NCBI GenBank assembly: GCA_023212645.1
Contig: JALBYC010000006.1
Span: forward strand, 186,001 to 250,000
Direction of reading: 5' to 3'
From: Farysia itapuensis
Taxonomy: Eukaryota; Basidiomycota; Ustilaginomycetes; Ustilaginales; Ustilaginaceae
DNA: 64,000 bases
Within the stretch, counting starts at the first letter, position 1. Every line of letters begins with the position of its first letter. The notes under the pieces were generated by a model. It ran no database searches. It had not been told where the DNA came from and worked only from the letters and a program-made list of their open reading frames with translations. Positions 39,973 through 48,269 of the stretch are shown here, one piece after another. Both the position numbers and the translations under genes were made by a program.

Positions 39973-42231
39973 TCAACGAAAGTTGAGCTTGATGAGAAAG
40001 AGGAGCATGTCCATGAGTGTGTGTACAGCGCCCCAGCCTATCGTTGGCAGCAGTTCGGGGAATTCGCGCATCTCGTCAAGTCCCAAATTGGTCACGTCGA
40101 CCTTGTACGCAAAGTAGCAGATCTGACGGGCTACAAACGAGCTCAGTAGTTCCGAGCCCCATATGGCAAGTGAGCCAAGGATGGTCAGCTGGTAATTGTA
40201 TGGGTCGTGCTTGTTGTCGTAAGCAAAGAAGGGGTACAAGGACTGGTTGCTGCCGAAATGTAGGATACTGACCCAGCCCAAGAAGGCCAGCATCGTTGTA
40301 TTCTGCGCCAGGTTGCGCAGATAGAATGCAAGACCCACCGATTCGACGTACTCTTCCCACGAGCGAGGACTCGGGTTGAAGTACTGCACGATCCGATGGC
40401 AATACGTCGACATGGAGAGCGGGTACCAAATGCAGATCCAGAACGATGACATCAACTGGATCAACGCAAATTGGTCAAACGACCGCAGTCGAGCAAACAG
40501 GTTGCGGTAAAAGATAAAGTAGACCAGAAAGTAGTAGTACTTGAAGACAAACATGAGCGCACGGCTGCGCACCTTGTCTTCCAGAATCCAGTGCGAGACG
40601 AGGGCCAGACCATTGACCGTCAGCGTCCAGAAGGAGACATACGCCACGCCGTCCAGGCCCGTGTGGGGCAATGTGGACAGATACACGGATGCATACCCCT
40701 GTCCTGCGATCAGTGCGAACAGGGAAAGTCCAATAGTTGACATGAACCACAGAAAGCGGATGTAAGACGATGGTATGCGCCGATTTAGCTGCCGCTCCAG
40801 AAACGTCTTCTGATGATCAGTCAGACTGTGTCGGTAAGTTTGGCGACCGCTGCGGCGAAGGCCGACGAAACAGACAAGCGCTGGCATTGCCATGGTTGCA
40901 AATGCCAACCCGACCCAGAGTGTCTTGCGCTGCCATTGTATGTCAGCATCGTCAATGTTTCCTGGATCGCTCGGAACACTGCTTGATGGCAGCCAATGCT
41001 GCACGGCGATAACAGTGTGGCGTACGGACCACGAAGACATGGTGGAATTTTGCGGTTGCTCAGAAGGTCGATGAGACACTTCCGTGCCTAGCGGATCCAT
41101 CTCGTGTAAGACCCAGCCGGCGACCAGACTGCCTACCCAGAAGAATGTGTACGACGTCTTGGCACCCAGTGCAGCGGGCCACCAATTGAGACGATATAGT
41201 CCAAACAATTGGGTGATATAAATCAGCGCGACTCCTACATAGATACCGTAGTAGAAGATGAGAAAGAACCAGAAATTGGCGTCGACCGTTAGATGGTCGC
41301 CATCGGGTGTGTCGCCTGTCGGTGGGTTTGTGGAATCGGACGGCACGGCCTGGAGATGTGGGTAAACATGCGTAGAAGCGCGATTGGCGATGCTCCATAC
41401 TGCACCGGTGAGTGTCGGTAACTGCGCCAGTAATCGTATGGCCGAAGTGCTTGCGTTCGAGTTGGGCGGATAGCACCAAGGCGGGTTGTTTGGATCCGCT
41501 CGGCCGCCATCGTCTCCGGGGTTGCACCAGGGTAGATTTGGATCGTATGGGTCAGTCTTGGGAAAGGGTACAGCACACCAGAGCCAGACGACTAGGCTGG
41601 GTAGTCCAGCCAGCGCGAACCATCGCTTCCACCAGCTATCGAGCCACGCCTCTACTGTCTCCCTCGGCGGACGGATGAGATTGTAGAGCCAGCTTTTAGC
41701 GCGACCTTGCTGCCGTTCCCGCTCCCTCTCGCGCTCCCAGACGCGATCACGAATACTAGTCACTCGCTTGCGCCGATGCGAAGCCAAAGACGGAGCAGCA
41801 CTCAGTGCCGTCTGCGCCCGAAAGTTGCTATCTAGTAATGCACCAGACTGTGCGTGAAGGAAGGCATTGTTGTACGCTTGTCCTGCATTCGACGAAGCTT
41901 GTGTGTGGGATTGCTTGGATCGGAATCCAAGATTGGCTGCAAAGCGGGTCCCGAGACTTGTCGATGCCTCTATGTTCGCGTTGCCAGTAGCGACGGCACG
42001 TTCTTTGCCCTTGTTCGCAGCGTCTTTGCCCTGTTGTCGTTGCTTCCTTCCAGGTTCCGGCATTTGGTCGCGTGGGAACGGGATAGCACGACTGTATGAT
42101 GCACTTGCGACGTTGGAGCCGCCTACCTGGTCTGGCATGTAGGCTCGAAAGCGTCCTGGCTTGAGCGATCCTGCCTCGTCCTGCGCTTTCCATGCATCGT
42201 CAGACCCGCCTTTGGACATTGGAGCAAACAT
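39973..42231 (-). CDS. Multi-spanning membrane protein of unknown function
   Basis: Intronless, 752 residues, ATG at 42231. The first 180 residues are disordered and end in a basic cluster (RDRVWERERERERQQGRAKSW) before the first membrane span (WFALAGLPSLVVWLWCAVPF). A large loop with two PWC motifs (LPWCNPG, PPWCYPP) and Asn-Ala-Ser/Thr glycosylation-type sites precedes a second group of spans. About nine or ten hydrophobic helices follow, including FWFFLIFYYGIYVGVALIYI, a Tyr/Phe-rich FVFKYYYFLVYFIFY and WICIWYPLSMSTYC. The C-terminus is short and polar. No transporter or enzyme signature was recognised. Divergent from HNT3 with 234 bp between starts. Confidence 0.75.
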   Translation of the reverse strand: MFAPMSKGGSDDAWKAQDEAGSLKPGRFRAYMPDQVGGSNVASASYSRAIPFPRDQMPEPGRKQRQQGKDAANKGKERAVATGNANIEASTSLGTRFAANLGFRSKQSHTQASSNAGQAYNNAFLHAQSGALLDSNFRAQTALSAAPSLASHRRKRVTSIRDRVWERERERERQQGRAKSWLYNLIRPPRETVEAWLDSWWKRWFALAGLPSLVVWLWCAVPFPKTDPYDPNLPWCNPGDDGGRADPNNPPWCYPPNSNASTSAIRLLAQLPTLTGAVWSIANRASTHVYPHLQAVPSDSTNPPTGDTPDGDHLTVDANFWFFLIFYYGIYVGVALIYITQLFGLYRLNWWPAALGAKTSYTFFWVGSLVAGWVLHEMDPLGTEVSHRPSEQPQNSTMSSWSVRHTVIAVQHWLPSSSVPSDPGNIDDADIQWQRKTLWVGLAFATMAMPALVCFVGLRRSGRQTYRHSLTDHQKTFLERQLNRRIPSSYIRFLWFMSTIGLSLFALIAGQGYASVYLSTLPHTGLDGVAYVSFWTLTVNGLALVSHWILEDKVRSRALMFVFKYYYFLVYFIFYRNLFARLRSFDQFALIQLMSSFWICIWYPLSMSTYCHRIVQYFNPSPRSWEEYVESVGLAFYLRNLAQNTTMLAFLGWVSILHFGSNQSLYPFFAYDNKHDPYNYQLTILGSLAIWGSELLSSFVARQICYFAYKVDVTNLGLDEMREFPELLPTIGWGAVHTLMDMLLFLIKLNFR

Positions 42232-42465
42232 GGTGAGTGCGCACAGTGGCCGCTCTGGCGAGGCTATGTAGACGTGGAAAGCGCACCCGCTATGTCGATT
42301 GCACGAGTTTGAGGCAATGCTATAGACCCATGGGGGATTAGGAGCAAGTGTTGGTCTCTCACATGCGAGTCGAAGTACGTGCGTGTTCGTTGGCCTTTAA
42401 TTTTGCCAATATTTATTCGACAATTTCCCTTCTCCACCTCAAGACGTCGAGTTCCGCACGGTGGA

Positions 42466-43365
42466 ATGAGAAGCTCGCTGCACACTTTAACCAAGCAGCT
42501 TCAGTCAAGCGTACAGCTGTGGCCCAGCGGTATGAAGCGTCAGAGTGCGCCTTTCTCGCCCAACTGGCGTCGATACCTGCTTGAGATTGCGTCCATTCCA
42601 GAGCCAGACGCTGTACCGCTACCCAACAAGGTATATCTCTCGGACGAACGCACATACACCATCTACGACGGCTTTGAAAAGGCCAAGTATCACTTTCTCG
42701 TTCTGCCACGTTTGCCATATCCTGTACCACCAGATGTGGGCAAGGCAGCGAAACCGACGCTGAAAGCTGCCAATGGAAAGCTCAATTTCGGTGCATCAAG
42801 CTCTGTCATTCCGCGATCGCACCTGCAGGATGTATCGAGCTTGATGGCCAGTCCCTACGCCTCGCACGTACTTGCAGATCTACGCACAGCTAGCGATAAA
42901 GCGATTGCCGCTATCGAGCAAGACATGTTGGCCGAGTACGGAAGGACGTGGGAGATTCAGCGCGCTTTTCACGCCGTGCCCAGCATGGACCACCTCCATC
43001 TACACATCATCTCTATGGACCTAGTCTCGGACCGGCTGAAACACAAGAAACACTTCTATAGCTTTCATCCCACCCGTGGCTACGCCGTTAGTCTGGACTA
43101 CGTCGAAGAGCTGGTGAAAAACGGCGCCACTGCTCTCCCACATACCCCGGAATACTATCACAAACTTTTGGAAGGCACGCTGCAGAGCCATCACACGGGC
43201 GAGGAATTCAAAACTATGCCACAGCTGAAAGCGCATCTCCTCGAACACTGGCAGCAGTCACTCCTGTCAAGACCGTCCAGTGAAGCGCCAGCTCGTAAAA
43301 GAGCCAAAGTGTCACCACCAGCATCTGACACCTCTGATTCAGAACCCACTCTGCCACTCAAATAG
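42466..43365 (+). CDS. HNT3: Aprataxin-like DNA-adenylate hydrolase HNT3, degenerate zinc finger
   Basis: 299 residues from the ATG at 42466; upstream frame starts only with GTG. The HIT domain runs about residues 45-210: VYLSDERTYTIYDGFEKAKYH, LVLPRLPYP, and the HLHLHII triad (His176/178/180) after SMDHL. SDRLKHKKHFYSFH is aprataxin-type. Where the family has a C-terminal zinc finger (LxCxxCGxxF ... H), this protein reads LQSHHTGEEFKTMPQLKAHL, so both cysteines are replaced (Ser241, Thr244). The tail has a basic KRAKV motif and acidic Ser-rich end. Aprataxins remove AMP from abortive ligation 5' ends. The TAG stop is followed in frame by CAA TTG and 101 further codons (see findings). Confidence 0.82.
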   Translation: MRSSLHTLTKQLQSSVQLWPSGMKRQSAPFSPNWRRYLLEIASIPEPDAVPLPNKVYLSDERTYTIYDGFEKAKYHFLVLPRLPYPVPPDVGKAAKPTLKAANGKLNFGASSSVIPRSHLQDVSSLMASPYASHVLADLRTASDKAIAAIEQDMLAEYGRTWEIQRAFHAVPSMDHLHLHIISMDLVSDRLKHKKHFYSFHPTRGYAVSLDYVEELVKNGATALPHTPEYYHKLLEGTLQSHHTGEEFKTMPQLKAHLLEHWQQSLLSRPSSEAPARKRAKVSPPASDTSDSEPTLPLK

Positions 43366-44068
43366 CAATTGGCACAACGTTATGGGATGGAAGAAATGGT
43401 ACACATTGATGCCAGACAAAGAGTGGATGCGATGGAGAGAAGACTGGTCTATGACACTGCAACAAGCGAAAAGCCGGGGTATGACTGTGAGATGATTCCG
43501 ATGGGAGATGATGTTGATGCCGACGACGTCGCAAATGCTGAGATGATGATCGGAAGATGCTATGCAGAGGAGAGGTTCGACAGAGCAAAAGGCTCTGGTG
43601 GCCGAACCATCTCTGAAGACATCCAACGACGCAAATCGGTTGCAGACCTGCACGAAACGCATGCACTCCAGCAGTGAGCTGCGAAATGCAGAGTGTTTGA
43701 AACGTCGGCATCGAGACAGGACCCTGTCGTGATCATCCGGTCACTTTGGCTCTGTTTGAAGGTAATGTCAGACGACGAGACTGTAGGTTGAGGTTGGGTT
43801 GAAACGCTCCTGAAGCTGTGACTTTGTCGCTGCTGACAATGTCGACAGGAAAGAGAAGCGTGCGCAACCACCCGCAAAGGCCGTGAGGGCCCTGCAGCAG
43901 CGGTGAGAAGCTCCATCGCGAGAGTGTGGGCAACACAATGTGTGTCAAGAAGGTGGTATGGAAAAAGATGGGGCGTTGTTGTGGCGAGAACTCGGGACAA
44001 AAGGCTAAGCACAGGGCATTACTACCCCTTGTGGCAAAACGCTGAGAGAAATTTGTAGACAAACTCGA
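43366..44068. other. Convergent 3' region between HNT3 and eIF1, with in-frame extension of HNT3
   Basis: 703 bp between converging stops. Positions 43366-43677 stay open in the HNT3 frame after its TAG (103 sense codons, then TGA) and would encode an acidic, Met/Asp-rich segment. Other frames are also open here, so coding status is uncertain. The rest holds nothing recognisable and probably both 3' UTRs. Confidence 0.4.
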
Positions 44069-44434
44069 TCAGAAACCGTGCACCTTGACGTCCTGCTTGG
44101 GAGTGATGCCTTCCTGCACAATGAAAGCGGCCACCTTTTGTCGCTGATCGCCTTGAAGCTGGATGACTTCGCCTAGCTCCTCGTCATCAACAATGGTGCC
44201 GTTGCATGCAAATTCCTTTTTAAACGCCTTGAGAAGTCGTTTCTGGTCACACTCCTTGGGCAGACCTTGAAGGGTAGTGAGCGTCTTGCGTCCGTTACGC
44301 TGCTGGATACGAATGTGGACGTAGTTTTGCTGCTGCTGCTTTTTCGCAACGGCCGAAGATGCGGTAGACTGTTGTTTGGCCTCGTCACCAAGATCGGCGA
44401 AGGGATCGTAACTGGAGAGGTTTTGAATATTCAT
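44069..44434 (-). CDS. SUI1: Translation initiation factor eIF1 (SUI1)
   Basis: 121 residues, intronless. The N-terminal tail (MNIQNLSSYDPFADLGDEAK) and the SUI1 fold (YVHIRIQQRNGRKTLTTLQGLP, KRLLKAFKKEFACNGTIVDD, VIQLQGDQRQKVAAFIVQEG) are those of eIF1, with a short Ala/Gln-rich addition after residue 20. eIF1 sits near the P-site of the 40S subunit and enforces AUG selection. The start codon lies in a poor context (CTT before ATG, so pyrimidine at -3), which in other eukaryotes underlies eIF1 autoregulation. Confidence 0.97.
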   Translation of the reverse strand: MNIQNLSSYDPFADLGDEAKQQSTASSAVAKKQQQQNYVHIRIQQRNGRKTLTTLQGLPKECDQKRLLKAFKKEFACNGTIVDDEELGEVIQLQGDQRQKVAAFIVQEGITPKQDVKVHGF

Positions 44435-44822
44435 AAGCTAGCGTGCGTTGAATGGGTGGATCAGGAGCAGGACCTGACGTGAAAGATGTCCCAAAGAAAA
44501 CAACCGAGAAAGGGGGGAAAAGAAAAAGGAAGGGGGGAATGGGACAGCTTGGATGGTGGTGGTGAGCAAGCTACAACGGAGCAAAGGCGCGCCACATTCA
44601 CATTGTGATTGATCGCATTTCGCCACTGATCATCTTTTTCAAATACAAAATCTTCACCGCACTCAGCCCTTTTGCGATTTCAAATCCAAATTCTCCACAC
44701 GGAATTCAAACACTCCAAACCGCAGCAAGCTTCATACACATACAAGCCGGCATAGCTGTTGGCGCAATACATTCCATTCCAGGAGAGGGGGGGGGGAGGA
44801 AGGAAACAATGTGCAGTAGGTA
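44435..44822. other. Intergenic: eIF1 promoter and white-collar-2 3' flank
   Basis: 388 bp between two minus-strand genes. A G10 run is at 44787-44796. Nothing else recognised. Confidence 0.5.
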
Positions 44823-47441
44823 CTATCTGTGGCCGCCGCCTTGCTGGTTGTCGCCCGAGAATGGCATCGATGCAAAGCCGCTGGGCGATGGTGAGATCAT
44901 GTTGCCCATACCGATACTAGACATGGAACTCGTCCGACCCATATGCATGCCTTGCATCTGGCCGCTCTCTGTGCGTCCAAAGGGAGGAGGTGGATGGTTG
45001 AGAGAGATGGAGGATTGTCCTTGAGGCGGCATCATATGAGGCTGAATGCTGCCCATAGGACCTAGAACGCCGGAAGCAGCTGCTGCATTAGGATCACCAC
45101 CTTTGCGCTTGACCTTCTTTGCCCAACGCAAGCCACAGGCATTGCAAAGAGTTTTGGGCCCCAAAGGTCCCTTCCGCCATTCGGGAGAATCGACGCGACC
45201 GCAATCGGTACACACGTGGTCGCCATCGTCTTGCTTAGGCTTCTTGCGTCGTTCCGGTTCGCCTGTCCCTGTAGTGGGTGGTTCTGCAGGAGATGTTTTG
45301 GCCTCCTCTTCCGAATCGTCCACGTTCGACAGGCCCAGACCCGCAAGATCGCCGTCTCTAGAAGCGGTGCGCAGAAGTGGACTGGTTTCGGAAGAAGCCA
45401 TCGAGTTTTGTCGTGAGAATTGACCGCTCGCCCTACGGCCTGCTGCGTGCATTCCGCTTCCATCGGCAGGTGGCATTCCGAAAATGGGATTGATGGGTAT
45501 TTGCCAATTTGATCCATCAGCCTCGAGCTCCTGCTTCAGCATGTCAGGGTTGTACGCTGCAGAGCTGTTACGACCTTCGTTGTCGTTCTCGGCACCGCCC
45601 AGATCCATATCCGCAATCATAAGACGCAATTTTTCGTTTTCGAGCTTGAGTTCCAAGAAAGAGTCGAGCATGCTCGTATTTTTGCTTGGATACGGCCTCG
45701 CCGAGCAGAAGAAGCAGCGCAACGTTGTGCGAGTATTGCCACTACCTGGTAGATCTACGCCGGAATCTTGCTGCGAATGTGTTTGAGACAGAGGCTGTGA
45801 CATCCCGCCGACGTTCGACAGGCTGTTTGACATTGGCTCAGATTTGACGCGTACGTCGCTAGAGTCGGCAGATCGAGCGTCAGACTCGCCGATTTTGGGA
45901 CTAGTGTCTTCTGCCTTGTAGTCTTGGGAGCCATTGGAAGGTACTGTGGCTGGCTCTGGAGGAAAGTATGGATGACCTGTAGCCTCGAATACGATATAAT
46001 CGCCATCTCGAGTAAAAGCATCGGCATGCTCGACTTCGCTCCGGTGTTCGGCGTCGTTACGATGCTCGTTTAGGATCTCCTCTGCCGTGTCGCCGGCAGA
46101 AGAGTCATTATCCGTGCGTGTCTTGCCTGGCTTAGCAGACGAAGAGGGTTTGGTCTTGAATCGATAGTAGGTGAGTAATTCGCCTTTGCTGGACCGCATT
46201 CGATCGATTTCGCGCTCCAGCGACACTACGTCTTGAGGATGAACAAACTCAGTCAACTTGCGGCCTTTGAGCTCTTCGCTTTTCCAGCCTGTGAGTCTAT
46301 GCACGCTTGGGCTGGCAAACAAAATTGTACCTTCAGGATCCAGGACGTGCACGAAATCGAGAAGTTCTTCAACGACTCTTCCAGTCCAGCCTTTTCGTTT
46401 AGTGAAGTCGGTTGCCGCCGATGAGCCACTGGCGCTAACATCGACCCCCCTGAGAATGCGGCTGCCGAGGCCAGGAGGATGACTGGCAGCATGACCGCCG
46501 AGTCCTGCTGGGGTTTGCGATCCGAGGTAGGAAGGTGTCTGCAATTGGGCAGCTGCAAAAAGAGAGGGCGGAGGGGGCGCAAAGCTGTTATTCGTAGTAA
46601 AGCTCTGCGAGGCAGATCCACTGTCAAAGCTGCTGTAAGAGTGACTTTTAAAGCTGTTACCCTGCACGTCGGACCCGCTTCTGGAACGTCGATGACGGAA
46701 GGGAGGGCGTGTTTGCACATGGCTCTGGCTTTCAACAGCTCCGTAGTTCTGAAGTGAAGAATCGTTGTTGTTGATGTTGTTCATGCCGTCTTGCATCGAA
46801 TCAGGCCGGCCAGGCTGTCCAGTGTGCTGGCCTACAGAAGAGGTAACCGTCATCCTCCTCCTCTTGCTGTTTGCCGCGTCTTGGCTATTGGTGACTTTGG
46901 TCGAGTCTCCGTCGTAGTTGGGAACGGAGCCTTGAACGTGATGGCTTCCAGGTGCCCGCAGAGTGACTGAGCCTATTGGGTTGTAGTCGCCCATAGTGTT
47001 AGGAGGCCAAGCATTGTTCGATGGTGCTGCGTGCGAAATTGCGTTGGAGGAAGATGCCGAGTTTGTAGTGTTGTAGCCTAGATGTCCATACGCGGCTGCA
47101 GCAGCAGTAGAAGCGGCATTGTTGAGGCTGTTCATCATCTGCGAGGAAAAATCTGGGCCGTTGTGACTTGCATTGCCGTCGAGTGTATTTGATGGCATCT
47201 GCCCTTCCGAGAGCTGGGGCATCATCATATGCGACGCATGCGAGTAGGCATTGTGAGAGGAAGCACCCGTGTTGTACTGGCCAAAGACAGAAGACATCTC
47301 ATCTGACGGCTGTTGTCCGTACAGTGAACTCATAGCATCTTGTGACATGTTGAGTCCGTGATGGTTGTCATCTCCGAAAAAAGAGTTGTTGAAGCTACTC
47401 TGCTGGTCGACGGCAGCTCCAGACCAGTTTTGCCCCTGCAT
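44823..47441 (-). CDS. wco2: White collar 2-like PAS/GATA transcription factor
   Basis: 872 residues from the ATG at 47441. The first 340 residues are Ser/Asn/Gln-rich and disordered. One PAS domain follows (about residues 350-435): [30 protein letters not shown] and [12 protein letters not shown] Ser-rich linker leads to a single GATA zinc finger near residue 743 ([20 protein letters not shown], then LCNACG) with the basic WAKKVKRK. One PAS plus a C-terminal GATA finger and no LOV flavin motif is the WC-2 layout; the protein would dimerise with a WC-1 photoreceptor. The 5' end is uncertain: the ATG lies in TCATGCAG, which could be a splice acceptor, so an upstream coding exon is possible. 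Confidence 0.88.
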   Translation of the reverse strand: MQGQNWSGAAVDQQSSFNNSFFGDDNHHGLNMSQDAMSSLYGQQPSDEMSSVFGQYNTGASSHNAYSHASHMMMPQLSEGQMPSNTLDGNASHNGPDFSSQMMNSLNNAASTAAAAAYGHLGYNTTNSASSSNAISHAAPSNNAWPPNTMGDYNPIGSVTLRAPGSHHVQGSVPNYDGDSTKVTNSQDAANSKRRRMTVTSSVGQHTGQPGRPDSMQDGMNNINNNDSSLQNYGAVESQSHVQTRPPFRHRRSRSGSDVQGNSFKSHSYSSFDSGSASQSFTTNNSFAPPPPSLFAAAQLQTPSYLGSQTPAGLGGHAASHPPGLGSRILRGVDVSASGSSAATDFTKRKGWTGRVVEELLDFVHVLDPEGTILFASPSVHRLTGWKSEELKGRKLTEFVHPQDVVSLEREIDRMRSSKGELLTYYRFKTKPSSSAKPGKTRTDNDSSAGDTAEEILNEHRNDAEHRSEVEHADAFTRDGDYIVFEATGHPYFPPEPATVPSNGSQDYKAEDTSPKIGESDARSADSSDVRVKSEPMSNSLSNVGGMSQPLSQTHSQQDSGVDLPGSGNTRTTLRCFFCSARPYPSKNTSMLDSFLELKLENEKLRLMIADMDLGGAENDNEGRNSSAAYNPDMLKQELEADGSNWQIPINPIFGMPPADGSGMHAAGRRASGQFSRQNSMASSETSPLLRTASRDGDLAGLGLSNVDDSEEEAKTSPAEPPTTGTGEPERRKKPKQDDGDHVCTDCGRVDSPEWRKGPLGPKTLCNACGLRWAKKVKRKGGDPNAAAASGVLGPMGSIQPHMMPPQGQSSISLNHPPPPFGRTESGQMQGMHMGRTSSMSSIGMGNMISPSPSGFASMPFSGDNQQGGGHR

Positions 47442-48269
47442 GATAGACAATCAGCAAAGTAGTCACCTACTGCGGGACGGCGGTGCTCGATGGAGTGACC
47501 AAGTGATAAACAAATGCCGGGATTGCACGAATGACGGGTGTATTCGCCACGCTGCCCCGGTTCAGGACGTTCTGGACGGGACACGATAACGACCAACTGC
47601 GAGCAAGAAACGTAGTGTCAAGAACGACAGAGCAAAAGGCAATGCTAGCGCTCGGTAAGGGTGAGGTAGATAGACACTGGCAAGAGCGAAAATGATGGAA
47701 GGTATCACGGGCGCGAATCAGGAAGCAATAGCCAGAGCGGAGAACGGTAAAACTGATATTGTAATTGATTGGCTCGATTCAGGGCCCTGGTGCCTTTTTT
47801 CGGAAGACCTAAAGCAAAACTTGAATTCCTACGGTGAATAATTTGACTCTAGTCCGCGTTTCTTTTTCCTTTTCTTGCAATTCGAATTCACAATTTGCGG
47901 CTTTGTTTCTCCTCTTGTCGCCGTTGCGGGACCCTTTCCTGTGGACCCTGCACACGGGTCCCGTTGACCGGACAAATTCAAAGCCCAGATTCACTCTCCA
48001 CACTCGTCCGATCACCGACAATGTTGAGTGAGCACTTGGACCCCGCAGTTTACCCATCATGCTCTTGCGCTAACTGAAGTCTACACAGTTTGCAAAGACA
48101 CACGCGGTCTGATGGGCGGTGCTCAATTACCGCTGACTTTCTTCTTTCACAAGCATAGGGGCGCCACAATTCTTCGCATAATCTCTCTTGGACCCAGGAC
48201 CCTGAATTCCTGCAGCATATGTTGATAGTGTGTGCAGGGTTGAACCCTGACGTTCATTTCAAAGTGCAA
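47442..48269. promoter_or_regulatory. Long intergenic region upstream of white-collar-2 with GGACCC repeats
   Basis: 828 bp between two minus-strand genes, the longest gene-free stretch in the window. Six GGACCC/GGGTCC copies lie between 47929 and 48202, including an 8-bp inverted repeat CGGGACCC (47927-47934) / GGGTCCCG (47956-47963). No convincing coding frame. Confidence 0.5.

Noticed and set aside
43358..44062. Minus-strand frames between HNT3 and eIF1
   Set aside because: No start context, no conserved motif, and several frames are open at once; most likely 3' UTR sequence.
48028..48225. 65-codon plus-strand frame in the white-collar upstream region
   Set aside because: No Kozak-like context, no domain, and it overlaps the GGACCC cluster.
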